DNA of 64,000 nt from Solirubrobacteraceae bacterium. GTDB taxonomy: Bacteria; Actinomycetota; Thermoleophilia; Solirubrobacterales; Solirubrobacteraceae. Location: assembly GCA_023230855.1 (NCBI GenBank), contig JALNWQ010000012.1:62001-126000 (forward strand), read 5' to 3'. Under the pieces are notes generated by a model, which was not told where the DNA came from, ran no database searches, and worked only from the letters and a program-made list of their open reading frames with translations. Below are positions 24,479 through 34,733 of the stretch, piece by piece (position 1 is the first letter of the stretch; each line of letters starts with the position of its first letter). Made by a program: the position numbers and the translations under genes.

Positions 24479-25935
24479 TGTTGAGCTTCGAGGAGTACGC
24501 CGCGCACGACGGGCTCGGCCTCGCCGGGGTCATCGCGTCCGGCGACGTGTCGGCGGCCGAGGTCCACGAGACCGCGGTGGCCGCGATCCGCGCCGTCGAC
24601 GATCAGCTCGACGCGGTCGTCGAGGGTCCGTGGGAGCAGCCGCTGGACCACGCCGAGGACGGGCCGTTCGGTGGGGTGCCGTTCGTGCTGAAGGACATCC
24701 TCTGTCACGCCACCGGGGTGCCGATGCGCCTGGGGAGCCGGGTGACCGGCGACGGCGTCCCGTACGAGGAGGACTCGCTGTTGATGCAGCGGTTCAAGCG
24801 GGCGGGGCTGGCGACGTTCGCGACGGCCAAGACGCCGGAGCTGGCGATGAGCGCCTGGACCGAGCCGGTCGCCTACGGGCCGGTGCGCAACCCGTGGGAC
24901 GTGACCCGATCCCCGGGCGGGTCGAGCGGTGGACCGGCGGCGCTCGTCGCCGCCGGCGCGGTGCCGTTGGCGCACGCCAACGACGGTGGTGGGTCGATCC
25001 GGATCCCCGCCGCGTACAACGGCCTGGTCGGGTTGAAGCCCAGCCGCGGCCGCGTGCCGCTGGGCCCCGGGCAGCAGGAGCTGTTCTTCGGCAACGCCGT
25101 GGAGTTCGCGCTCGCCCGCACCGTCCGCGACTCGGCCGCGCTCTTCGACCTGGTCCACGGCGACGCGCCGGGCGAGAAGTACGGCGCGCCGGCGCCCGCC
25201 GGGCCGTACGCCGACGAGGTCGGACGCGGCGGCCGGCTGCGGATCGCGGTGTCGCTGGACGACTGGGGCGACGTGCCGCTCGACCCGCAGGTCCGTCGCG
25301 TCGTCGAGGAGGCCGCGCGGGCGCTCGAGGACCTGGGCCACGACGTCGTCGAGGCGCGTCCTCCCGTCGACTGGGAGGAGATGCTCGCGGCGTTCACGAC
25401 GACGTGGTGCTTCCAGCTCGTCGGGTCGGTGTACGGGATCGCCGAGCTGCTCGGCAGGCCGGTGGACGGGACGAGCTACGAGGCGACGAACCTCACCTGC
25501 GCCCGGGCGGGGCTCGAGCTCGGCCCGCCGGAGCTGCTCGGGGCGCTCGACCGGATCAACCTGCTGTCGCGGGCGTTCGCCGGGTTCCTCGGCGATCACG
25601 ACGTGCTGCTGTCGCCGGTCGCGCACGAGCTGCAGCCTCCGCTGGGCACGTACGACGCGAACGACGCCGACGTCGACGCCGCCGGATGGGTCCGTCGGGT
25701 GGTGGCGGCGTTCCCGCTCTGCGCGACCTACAACATGACCGGCGCCCCGGCGATCAGCGTGCCGGTGGGGATGAGCGACGAGGGGCTGCCGATCGGCGTG
25801 CAGCTCGGCGCCGCGATGTACCGCGAGGACGTGCTGTACCGGCTGGCCGGGCAGCTCGAGGAGCGCCTGCCGTGGCGGGACCGCCGTCCCGCCGTCCACG
25901 TCGCGCACGCGACGCGAGCCGCCCCGGCGGCGTGA
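24478..25935 (+). CDS. Amidase signature family hydrolase
   Basis: Hydrolyses a C-N amide bond, 485 residues. The Ser-cisSer-Lys triad is present: Lys in VPFVLKDILCHATG (~75), cis-Ser and nucleophile Ser in the SPGGSSGGPAALVAAG / DGGGSIRIPAAYNGLVGLKPSRG block (~145-190). The C-terminus ends GAPAISVPVGMSDEGLPIGVQL as usual. It follows the SnoaL gene with overlapping stop and start. Given its neighbours it probably cleaves an amide or formamide intermediate generated by the monooxygenase; this is inference. Confidence 0.92.
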   Translation: MLSFEEYAAHDGLGLAGVIASGDVSAAEVHETAVAAIRAVDDQLDAVVEGPWEQPLDHAEDGPFGGVPFVLKDILCHATGVPMRLGSRVTGDGVPYEEDSLLMQRFKRAGLATFATAKTPELAMSAWTEPVAYGPVRNPWDVTRSPGGSSGGPAALVAAGAVPLAHANDGGGSIRIPAAYNGLVGLKPSRGRVPLGPGQQELFFGNAVEFALARTVRDSAALFDLVHGDAPGEKYGAPAPAGPYADEVGRGGRLRIAVSLDDWGDVPLDPQVRRVVEEAARALEDLGHDVVEARPPVDWEEMLAAFTTTWCFQLVGSVYGIAELLGRPVDGTSYEATNLTCARAGLELGPPELLGALDRINLLSRAFAGFLGDHDVLLSPVAHELQPPLGTYDANDADVDAAGWVRRVVAAFPLCATYNMTGAPAISVPVGMSDEGLPIGVQLGAAMYREDVLYRLAGQLEERLPWRDRRPAVHVAHATRAAPAA

Positions 25936-25946
25936 GGAGCACGACG

Positions 25947-27452
<1,506 letters not shown>

Positions 27453-27484
27453 AGCGACGGCTGATCGACGCCGCGTCCGGGCCC

Positions 27485-27504
27485 GACGTCCGGGCCCGGA
27501 CGTC
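27485..27504. terminator. Perfect palindrome between convergent genes
   Basis: GACGTCCGGGCCCGGACGTC is a 20-bp perfect palindrome in the 54 bp between the aldehyde dehydrogenase stop and the stop of the leftward acyl-CoA synthetase. It can form a very stable hairpin on either strand and has no U-tract, as is usual for terminators in GC-rich actinobacteria. Confidence 0.6.
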
Positions 27505-27506
27505 GC

Positions 27507-29126
27507 TCACCCCTTCGCGGCGTAGAGCGCCTCGATCTCGGCCGCGTACGCCTCGGCGATCGGCTTGCGCTTGAGCTTCATCGTCGGGGTGAGCTCGACG
27601 CCGCCGGGGACCCAGTCCTCGTCGAGCACGTGGAAGCGCTTGATCTGCTCGACGCGGGCGAGGCGCTCGTTGGCACGCTCCACCGCGGCGGCGATCTCGT
27701 CGTCCTCGCGGCCGGCGAACGCGGGGCGGGCGTCCGGGTCGAGGGTGATGAGCGCGACGTTGTACGGGCGGGCGTCGCCGACGCAGCAGACGTTGCCGAT
27801 GAGCGGACTGGCGCTCTTGACCGTCGCCTCGATGTTCGCCGGCGACATGTTCTTGCCGGCGGCGTTGATGATGAGCTCCTTCATGCGGTCGACGATCCGC
27901 AGGTACCCGTCGTCGTCGATCTCGCCGACGTCGCCGGTGCGGAGCCACCCGTCGGGGTCGATCTCCTCCGCGGTCTTGTCCGGCAGGTTGCGGTAGCCGC
28001 GCATGATCACCGGGCCGCGGACGAGCACCTCGCCGTCGTCGGACAGCACGACCTCGACGCCCGGCACCGCACGGCCGACGGTCCCGAGCCGCGGGTCGCG
28101 GGGGTCGTCGACGGTCGCGACCGCGGTCGTCTCCGACAGCCCGTAGACCTCGCAGAGCGGCAGGCCCAGGCCGTTCCAGAACGCGATGACGTCGGGCGAG
28201 CAGGGGGCGGCGCCGACGAGCGACGCCCGGACGCGGTCGAGGCCGACGGCCGCCAGCGCGACGGCGGGATCGGGGGAGTCCCCCATCCGGGCGACGATCG
28301 CCGAGCGGAGCTTCTGCCACAGCCGCGGGGGCGAGAAGAAGAACTCCGGCCGGACCGCCGCGAGCGTCGAGGCGATCTCGCGTGGGTCGGGCTGGCAGGT
28401 GACCTGCCAGGCGAGCGCCATCGGGATGTAGTGCGTGCACATCCGCTCGGCGACGTGCGCCATCGGCAGCCACGAGATCGCGGCCTGCTCGCGCTCCAGC
28501 GGCACCGCCTCGGTGAGCGCCGCGATCTGCGCGACGACGTTGCCGTGGGTCAGCTCGACGCCCTTGGGCGGTCCGGTCGTGCCCGACGTGTAGATCAGCG
28601 TGACGAGGTCGTCGGGCTCGACGGCGGCGGCCGCGGCGTCGACGTCGAAGCCGGCCGGGGAGGCGTCGAGCGCGGCGTCCCACGCGAGCGCGTCGTCGTG
28701 GGCCCCGTCGACGAGGACGACCCGCTCCAGCGCGGTCCGTCCGCCGTCGCGGACGGCGAGCGCCCGCTCGAGGAACTGCGGCTCGGTGACGAGGATGCGG
28801 CTGCCGGCGTCTCCGACGACGTGCTCGGCCTGCTCGGCGGTGAACGTCGCGTAGATCGAGAACGGGGCCGCGCCGAGGAGCGCCGCCCCGGCGTCGATCG
28901 CGTGGAACTCGGGGCGGTTCGTGAGCCACAGCGCCACCGTGTCGCCCCGGCCGACGCCCAGGCCGGCGAGCGCGGCCGCCGACGCCCGCGCGCGGTCGGC
29001 GTACGCGGCCCACGTCCAGGCGGTCGTCCCGTCGAGGGTCCGCAGGGCCGGACGGCCCCCGTGCTCGGCGGCGGTCCGCAGCAGCAGGTCGCCGATCGTC
29101 GCGGTGCGGGGAGCCGTGTGGGTCAT
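27507..29126 (-). CDS. Long-chain fatty acyl-CoA synthetase (FadD-like)
   Basis: AMP-forming ligase of 539 residues. Motifs: LIYTSGTTGPPKGVELTH (P-loop), EVYGLSETTAVA, GWLRTGDVGEIDDDGYLRIVDRMKELIIN and the C-terminal Lys region LTPTMKLKRKPIAEAYAAEIE. SWLPMAHVAERMCTHY and NAAGKNMSPANIE are typical of the FAA/FadD15 long-chain group, not of the medium-chain ligase in the ribB operon. Starts at an ATG 75 bp downstream of the PucR-like gene's stop, in the same direction. It may be controlled by that regulator. Confidence 0.9.
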   Translation of the reverse strand: MTHTAPRTATIGDLLLRTAAEHGGRPALRTLDGTTAWTWAAYADRARASAAALAGLGVGRGDTVALWLTNRPEFHAIDAGAALLGAAPFSIYATFTAEQAEHVVGDAGSRILVTEPQFLERALAVRDGGRTALERVVLVDGAHDDALAWDAALDASPAGFDVDAAAAAVEPDDLVTLIYTSGTTGPPKGVELTHGNVVAQIAALTEAVPLEREQAAISWLPMAHVAERMCTHYIPMALAWQVTCQPDPREIASTLAAVRPEFFFSPPRLWQKLRSAIVARMGDSPDPAVALAAVGLDRVRASLVGAAPCSPDVIAFWNGLGLPLCEVYGLSETTAVATVDDPRDPRLGTVGRAVPGVEVVLSDDGEVLVRGPVIMRGYRNLPDKTAEEIDPDGWLRTGDVGEIDDDGYLRIVDRMKELIINAAGKNMSPANIEATVKSASPLIGNVCCVGDARPYNVALITLDPDARPAFAGREDDEIAAAVERANERLARVEQIKRFHVLDEDWVPGGVELTPTMKLKRKPIAEAYAAEIEALYAAKG

Positions 29127-29201
29127 GCGACGAACCTATGCCGGGTCCGCGCCGGGGACGCTGGGGGTCGCGACAAACCTCCCCGCGGCCGCTGTGGCCG
29201 G

Positions 29202-30455
29202 TCACAGCCGGCCGTCGGCGGGCGCGTCGCCGAGTACCGCGACGAGGCGGAGCGCGCACGCCAGCTCGGTCGGGTCGTCGGTGATCGGCCGGCCGAGGAG
29301 CTGCTCGGCCCGCTTGATCCGGTAGGTGACGGTGTTGGGGTGGACGAAGAGCCGCTCGGCGGTCCGTCCGGCGCTGCCGCCGGTGGCGAGGAAGAGCAGC
29401 ACCGTCTCGCGCAGCCGACGGGTCGCGTCGCCCGCCGCGCCGAGCGCCCCCAGGCGATCCTCGGCGAACGCGCGGGCCCGGGGCAGGTCGGCGGCGAGCA
29501 GCGACACGAGCTCCACGCGCCGGTACGCCGTCACCGGCGTCGCGGCCGGTCCGGCCAGGCCGGCGACGCGTGTCGCGTGGCACGCCTGCTCGTGCGAGCG
29601 GCGGAAGCCGTCGGGGCCGCGTGCGACGTCGCCGACGGCGACCGTGATCCCGGACGGGGGCTCGTGCGCCTCGATCCGCGGGAGCAGGTCGTCACCGGGC
29701 CGGTCGAACGACCCGACCCACACGTCGGTGCAGGTCATGCCGGTGGGGATGACGAGCGGGTCGGACGACCCGACGGCCCGGGCGGCCTCGTGCGCCGCGT
29801 CGTCGAGCGCCCCCGCGGCGTCCGGCGACGCCGTGATCCGCAGCGCGACGTGGTGGCGGCGCAGGTCGTAGCCGAGCCGGCGGGACGCGTCGTCGACGTC
29901 GACCGGGTCGCCGGCGAGCACCGCGCGGGCGGTCTCGGCGCGCTGCTGGACGCTGCTGCGGCTCGCCCGGTCGCGCTCCGTCCCGTACGTGTCGACGAGG
30001 ACGTCGGAGATCCGGTCGATGTAGCCGAAGAGGAACACCGACAGCCGGTCGCCGATCGCGTCGCGGACGGCGGGGTCGGGGACCCGGTCGGGCAGGGCGT
30101 GCGACCACCGCTCCCACAGCCAGAAGTGCCCGAGCCGGAACGCGCGCAGGAGCGCCGGCAGGCCGATCCCCCGCCGGACGAGACCCCGCACCCAGCGCGC
30201 GGTCTCGACCGGCACGACGAGCGACTCCGGCGGGTCGCCGGCACGGATGAGCCGGGCGACCTGGTCGAGGTTGGCCTCGGTGCTGGCGCGGGTCTCCTCC
30301 CAGTGCAGCTGCTCGGCGTCCTGCAGATCGGGCATCGTCTCGACGAGGTACGTCGTGCAGCCGACCGCGAGCTCGGCGGCCTCGGCGAGCATCTCCCCGG
30401 CGAGCGCCTCGAGCGTCATCGGTGGTGCGAGCGTGTCGTCCGGCGTCCCCGTCAC
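29202..30455 (-). CDS. PucR/CdaR-type transcriptional regulator
   Basis: A 417-residue regulator. The N-terminal ~130 residues are helical with a weak RsbR-like look; the middle holds a GGDEF-like fold found in PucR/CdaR proteins (ITVAVGDVARGPDGFRRSHEQA); the C-terminal helix-turn-helix is unmistakable: LFLATGGSAGRTAERLFVHPNTVTYRIKRAEQLLGR. The GTG start has TAGGAT 6 nt upstream, so it is likely leaderless. It diverges from the DUF3556 membrane protein gene, and an inverted repeat lies between them. Targets probably include that gene and perhaps the acyl-CoA synthetase downstream. Confidence 0.85.
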   Translation of the reverse strand: MTGTPDDTLAPPMTLEALAGEMLAEAAELAVGCTTYLVETMPDLQDAEQLHWEETRASTEANLDQVARLIRAGDPPESLVVPVETARWVRGLVRRGIGLPALLRAFRLGHFWLWERWSHALPDRVPDPAVRDAIGDRLSVFLFGYIDRISDVLVDTYGTERDRASRSSVQQRAETARAVLAGDPVDVDDASRRLGYDLRRHHVALRITASPDAAGALDDAAHEAARAVGSSDPLVIPTGMTCTDVWVGSFDRPGDDLLPRIEAHEPPSGITVAVGDVARGPDGFRRSHEQACHATRVAGLAGPAATPVTAYRRVELVSLLAADLPRARAFAEDRLGALGAAGDATRRLRETVLLFLATGGSAGRTAERLFVHPNTVTYRIKRAEQLLGRPITDDPTELACALRLVAVLGDAPADGRL

Positions 30456-30461
30456 GTCCTG

Positions 30462-30467
30462 ATCCTA
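30462..30467 (-). promoter_or_regulatory. -10 element of PucR-like gene
   Basis: On the minus strand TAGGAT is followed by 6 nt and the GTG at 30455, fitting a leaderless transcript. Confidence 0.5.
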
Positions 30468-30472
30468 TGGCG

Positions 30473-30511
30473 TGGCGACAGGGCCGGCGGGCAACGTTGT
30501 CGATGTCGCCA
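30473..30511. promoter_or_regulatory. Inverted repeat between divergent PucR-like and DUF3556 genes
   Basis: TGGCGACA (30473-30480) and TGTCGCCA (30504-30511) are perfect inverse copies 23 bp apart. One arm lies in the -35 zone of the regulator's promoter, the other just upstream of the -35 zone of the DUF3556 gene. A dimeric regulator could act on both promoters. Confidence 0.5.
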
Positions 30512-30534
30512 AGGCCGCCGGCCACGGCCGGATC

Positions 30535-30540
30535 TACGTT
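30535..30540 (+). promoter_or_regulatory. -10 element of DUF3556 gene
   Basis: TACGTT followed by 6 nt and the ATG at 30547, again consistent with leaderless transcription. Confidence 0.45.
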
Positions 30541-30546
30541 CGGCGC

Positions 30547-32400
30547 ATGGGCTTCCTCGCACCCGACCCGTTGCCGTTCGACCCGGCCGAGTTCCGCACC
30601 CGTCCACGCCAGGCCCGGTTGCGCAAGCTCATCGACATGTGGGCCAACGACGGCATCAGCGTCCCCGGCGTCGTCATCGTCCTCTACGTCCTGAAGATCC
30701 TGCTGCTCCACGTCGGGCTGGGGTTGACGATCATCGGCCTGGTCTCGGGGCTCGGCGCGCCGTGGACCGTCGGCGACTGGTGGAACGAGCCGATCGTCTG
30801 GCAGAAGGTGATCGTCTGGACGGTGCTGCTCGAGGTCGTCGGGATGGGTGGCGCGTCCGGCCCGCTGTGGGGGCAGTACCGGTTCCGGCCCGAGGCGCTG
30901 CTGGCGTGGACGCGCACGGGCACGTTCCGCTGTCGGCCGTGGCGGAACGTGCCGTTCACCGCGGGCGACAGGCGCACGCCGTTCGACGTGGCGGCGTACG
31001 TCGCGCTGCTCGCGTCGCTCGTCGCGCTCATGGTCGTCGACGGCTCTCCGACCGACGACCTGGCCGCGGTGCTGCCGGGGGCCGAGGCCGGACTGCTGCC
31101 GCCGTGGCTGCTGCTCGTCCCCGTCGCCCTGCTCGCCGTGATCGGCCTGCGCGACAAGCTGATCTTCCTCGCCGCGCGGAGCGAGCAGTACGTGCCGGCG
31201 CTGTTGATCTTCGCGATCTTCCACGGCGACGTCGTCGACATGATCATCGCGGCGAAGATCCTCATCGTCGTGGTGTGGGTCGGCGCGGGCCTGTCGAAGG
31301 TCGGCGTGCACTTCGGGCACGTCATCCCGGTGATGGTGTCGAACACCCCGTGGGTGCGCTCGCGGCGGATCAAGCGGTCGTATTACCGCGACTACCCGGA
31401 CGACATGCGCCCGTCGCGCGTCGCCGGGCTGCTCGCCCACGTCGGCGGGTCGGCGGTCGAGATCGGCACCCCGCTGCTGCTGCTCTTCACGATGAACGAG
31501 ACGGTCGCGATCATCTCGCTCGTCGGCATCGTCGGGATGCACGTCTTCATCCTGTCGACGGTGCCGATGGCGGTCCCGTTGGAGTGGAACGTCGTGTTCA
31601 TCTTCCTGGCGTTCTTCCTCTTCGCCGAGCACGGGTCCTGGGAGGGCTTCGCGCTGTACGACATCAGCTCGCCGTGGATCGCGATCGGGATCGGGGCGGT
31701 GCTCCTCGCCGGTCCGATCATCGGCAACATCCGCCCCGACCGCGTGTCGTTCCTCGTGTCGATGCGCCAGTACTCCGGCAATTGGGCGACGGGGATGTTC
31801 GCCTTCGCCCCGGGGGCCGAGCTCAAGCTCGACCGCGAGTTCGACAAGGTGGCCCCGACCCAGCTCGTGCAGCTGGCGAAGGAGTACGGCGAGGACACGG
31901 CGTACGTCATGCTCGACCAGCTGATCGCGATGCGGGCGATGCACTCCCAGGGCCGCGCCCAGCTGTCGTTGATGCAGCGCCACCTGGGGGAGGACTACGA
32001 GTCCTACGACCTGCGCGAGGGCGAGATGCTCGCCAATCCGTTGACCGGCTGGACGTTCGGTGACGCGCACCTCTACGACGAGCGCCTGATGACCGCGATC
32101 CAGGAGCAGTGCGACTTCGCGCCCGGCGAGCTGCTGCAGGTGTGCATCGAGTCCCAGCCGGTCACCCGGTTCCGTCAGGACTACCGGGTCGTCGACGCCG
32201 CCCGTGGCGTCATCGAGCGCGGCTGGTACGACCCGCGCGAGGCGTCCGAGACGCAGCCGTGGCTCCCCGACGGCCCGATCACGCTCCACGTCGAGTGGTC
32301 CGCGGACGGGGTGCCGCAGGCACGGCCGTGGTCGTCGGGCGAGGGCGGGCCGAAGGCGGAGGACGGTGCGACGCCCGTGAGTGACGTCCAGCCCGCATGA
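30547..32400 (+). CDS. DUF3556-type polytopic membrane protein
   Basis: A 617-residue integral membrane protein of the kind annotated DUF3556 in mycobacteria and relatives. The N-terminus GFLAPDPLPFDPAEF is characteristic. About ten hydrophobic segments follow between residues ~40 and 400, including VVIVLYVLKILLLHVGLGLTI, LLLVPVALLAVIGL, ILIVVVWVGAGLSKVGVHF and IISLVGIVGMHVFILS. The C-terminal ~200 residues are soluble, with a conserved-looking LREGEMLANPLTGWTFGDAHL block. The biochemical role is unknown; lipid or steroid metabolism is suspected from the company such genes keep. It diverges from the PucR-like regulator. Confidence 0.75.
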   Translation: MGFLAPDPLPFDPAEFRTRPRQARLRKLIDMWANDGISVPGVVIVLYVLKILLLHVGLGLTIIGLVSGLGAPWTVGDWWNEPIVWQKVIVWTVLLEVVGMGGASGPLWGQYRFRPEALLAWTRTGTFRCRPWRNVPFTAGDRRTPFDVAAYVALLASLVALMVVDGSPTDDLAAVLPGAEAGLLPPWLLLVPVALLAVIGLRDKLIFLAARSEQYVPALLIFAIFHGDVVDMIIAAKILIVVVWVGAGLSKVGVHFGHVIPVMVSNTPWVRSRRIKRSYYRDYPDDMRPSRVAGLLAHVGGSAVEIGTPLLLLFTMNETVAIISLVGIVGMHVFILSTVPMAVPLEWNVVFIFLAFFLFAEHGSWEGFALYDISSPWIAIGIGAVLLAGPIIGNIRPDRVSFLVSMRQYSGNWATGMFAFAPGAELKLDREFDKVAPTQLVQLAKEYGEDTAYVMLDQLIAMRAMHSQGRAQLSLMQRHLGEDYESYDLREGEMLANPLTGWTFGDAHLYDERLMTAIQEQCDFAPGELLQVCIESQPVTRFRQDYRVVDAARGVIERGWYDPREASETQPWLPDGPITLHVEWSADGVPQARPWSSGEGGPKAEDGATPVSDVQPA

Positions 32401-32412
32401 CGGCTGGTCGCG

Positions 32413-33777
32413 TCAGACGCCCTCCAACCGCCCCCGCAGCGCCGTGAGGAACTGCGCGGCGTACACGCCGTCGATGGCGCGGTGGTCCCAGCTCATGCAG
32501 AGGTTGGCCATCGGGCGGATGGCGATGCTGTCCTGGCCGTGCTCGTCGGTGATGACGACGGGGCGCTTGACGATCGCCTCGAGGTCGAGGATCGCGACCT
32601 GGGGGACGTTGATGACCGGGGTGGCGATGAGGGCGCCGTAGGCGCCGGGGTTGGTGATGGTGAACGTGCCGCCCCGGACGTCGTCGGGGGAGAGCTGCTT
32701 GGCGCGGGCGCGTCGGGCGAGGTCCTTGATCCGGCGGCCGAGGCCCTTGGCGCTGAGGTCCTGGGCGTCGTCGACGACGGGCACGATCAGGCCGTCCTCG
32801 CCGAGCGACACGGCGATGCCCAGGTGCACGCGGTCGTAGCGGACGAGGGTGTCGTCCTGGAGCGTCGCGTTGAGGGCCGGGAACTCGCGCAGCGTCGCGG
32901 TCACCGCGGTCGCCACGAGCGGTAGGGCGGTCAGGCCGAGCTCGCGTCGGCGGCGCTCGACCCGGCTCATGTCGCACTCGACGATCGTCGTGCAGTGCGC
33001 GGCGGTGTCGAGCGCGCCGCGCATGGCCCGGCCGATCGCGCCGCGCATCCGCGACAGCGGCTCGGCGGCGCCGCCCCGGGCGGCGAGCGCGTCGGCGGGG
33101 GTCGCGCCGCCCGACTCCACGGCCGGGGATGCCGCGCCGCGGGACGATCGGGACTCGGCACCGGCGACGGGCACGTCGGGGTCGGCGCGGTACGGCGAGT
33201 CGCTGTGGATCGCCGGGCCCTCCGCGGCCACGGTGGCGGTGATCGCGGCTTCGACGTCGCGCCTGGTGACGCGACCGTTGCGGCCGCTGCCGGCGAGGGT
33301 CAGCACGTCGATGCCGTGCTCGGTCGCCACGCGCAGCGCGACCGGCGACGACCGTCGCAGCAGCTCGCGGCGCGACAACCCGGCGGTCGCGTGCCGAAGC
33401 TCCTGCGGCGTCCCGTCGGGGTCGGTCCCGTCACCGGGCTCGTCGGCGGATGGCGTGCCGGTCACGGTGGGGGCCGCCGGCGTCGGCGGCCTCACGACGC
33501 CGGTCGTGCCCTCGCCGGCGATCCGCGCGATCGGCACGCCCACGTCGACGGTCTCGCCCGGCTCGACGAGGATCTCGGCGACCACGCCGGTCGCGGGGGC
33601 GGGGCACTCGCTGTCGACCTTGTCGGTCGAGATCTCGCAGATCACGTCGTCCTCGGCGACCCGGTCGCCGACGGCGACGCGCCACTCCACCAGGGTGCCC
33701 TCGCTGACCGAGGACCCCATCTGGGGCATGAGGACGTCGACGAGGCCGGCGACGGTCTCAGTAGGCGAGGAGCTCAC
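32413..33777 (-). CDS. Dihydrolipoyl acyltransferase E2 of branched-chain oxo-acid dehydrogenase
   Basis: Core acyltransferase of a 2-oxo-acid dehydrogenase complex, 454 residues. One lipoyl domain at the N-terminus with the lipoylated Lys in EISTDKVDSE, a linker, an E3/E1-binding domain near residues 140-175 (SPVALRVATEHGIDVLTLAGSG), a second linker and the catalytic domain with the active-site DHRAIDG motif near the C-terminus. The GTG start overlaps the E1 beta end by 20 bp. With the leucine dehydrogenase and both E1 genes it degrades branched-chain amino acids to acyl-CoA. No E3 (dihydrolipoamide dehydrogenase) is encoded nearby. Confidence 0.92.
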   Translation of the reverse strand: MSSSPTETVAGLVDVLMPQMGSSVSEGTLVEWRVAVGDRVAEDDVICEISTDKVDSECPAPATGVVAEILVEPGETVDVGVPIARIAGEGTTGVVRPPTPAAPTVTGTPSADEPGDGTDPDGTPQELRHATAGLSRRELLRRSSPVALRVATEHGIDVLTLAGSGRNGRVTRRDVEAAITATVAAEGPAIHSDSPYRADPDVPVAGAESRSSRGAASPAVESGGATPADALAARGGAAEPLSRMRGAIGRAMRGALDTAAHCTTIVECDMSRVERRRRELGLTALPLVATAVTATLREFPALNATLQDDTLVRYDRVHLGIAVSLGEDGLIVPVVDDAQDLSAKGLGRRIKDLARRARAKQLSPDDVRGGTFTITNPGAYGALIATPVINVPQVAILDLEAIVKRPVVITDEHGQDSIAIRPMANLCMSWDHRAIDGVYAAQFLTALRGRLEGV

Positions 33778-34732
33778 GGGCGACCTCCACGATCCGGTCG
33801 GGGTCGGGCAGAACGGCCGCCTCGAGCGACGGGCTGAACGGGATCGGCACGTCGGGGGCGGCCAGGCGCCGGACCGGGGCGTCGAGATCGCCGAACGCCC
33901 GGTCGGCGATCAGCGCGGCGACCTGGGCGCCGGCGGCGCAGGTGGCGTTGGCCTCGTCGACGATCAGCACGCGGTTGGTCCTGGTGACGGTGGCGAGGAT
34001 CGCGTCCTCGTCCAGCGGCACGAGCGAGCGCAGATCGAGGACCTCGACCAGCACGCGGTCCTCGTCCCACAGCCGGTCGGCGGCGTCCAGAGCTGCGGAA
34101 ACCATCGCGCCGTAGGCGACGATCGACAACGCGTCGCCCTCGCGGACGGTCCGGGCCGTGAACGGCGTCTCGTACCCGCCGTCGGGCACCTCGCCCTTCG
34201 CCCGGCGGTACAGGTGCTTGTGCTCGAGGAAACAGACGGGGTTCGGGTCGCGGATCGCCGCGATGAGCAGGCCCTTGGCGTCCTCGGGCGTGGACGGGGC
34301 GACGATCTTCAGGCCCGGGGCGTGCATGAACCACGCCTCGGGGTTCTGCGAGTGGAACGGGCCGCCGGCGAACCCGCCTCCGGTCGGCAGCCGCACGACC
34401 ATCGGCACCGCCAGGCCGGTGCGGTAGTGCATCTTGCCGGCGACGTTGACCAACTGATCGAACCCGCACGCCACGAAGTCCGAGAACTGCATCTCGCACA
34501 CCGGGCGCAGCCCCGCCAGGGCGGCCCCGACCGACGTGCCGATGATCGCGGCCTCGGCGATCGGGGTGTCCTGCACGCGGTCCTCGCCGAACTCGGCCTG
34601 CAGCCCGTCGGTGACCTTGAACGCCCCGCCGAACGCGCCGACGTCCTCGCCGAGCACGAGGACCCGATCGTCGGCGCGCATCTCCTCGCGCAACCCGTCG
34701 CTGATCGCCTGCAGATAGGTGAGCGTCGCCAC
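33758..34732 (-). CDS. Branched-chain oxo-acid dehydrogenase E1 beta subunit
   Basis: Transketolase-like beta subunit, 324 residues. It opens MATLTYLQAISDGLREEM, has the family's VLGEDVGAFGGAFKVTDGL, FGEDRVQDTPIAEAAIIG, the aromatic-rich FSDFVACGFDQLVNVAGK and HSQNPEAWFMHAPGLKIV, and an end LEAAVLPDPDRIVEVARELL. The GTG start comes one base after the E1 alpha stop, so the subunits are co-translated. The closest family members are the pyruvate/branched-chain E1 beta type; leucine dehydrogenase in the operon favours branched-chain substrates. Confidence 0.93.
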   Translation of the reverse strand: MATLTYLQAISDGLREEMRADDRVLVLGEDVGAFGGAFKVTDGLQAEFGEDRVQDTPIAEAAIIGTSVGAALAGLRPVCEMQFSDFVACGFDQLVNVAGKMHYRTGLAVPMVVRLPTGGGFAGGPFHSQNPEAWFMHAPGLKIVAPSTPEDAKGLLIAAIRDPNPVCFLEHKHLYRRAKGEVPDGGYETPFTARTVREGDALSIVAYGAMVSAALDAADRLWDEDRVLVEVLDLRSLVPLDEDAILATVTRTNRVLIVDEANATCAAGAQVAALIADRAFGDLDAPVRRLAAPDVPIPFSPSLEAAVLPDPDRIVEVARELLAY

Positions 34733-34733
34733 G

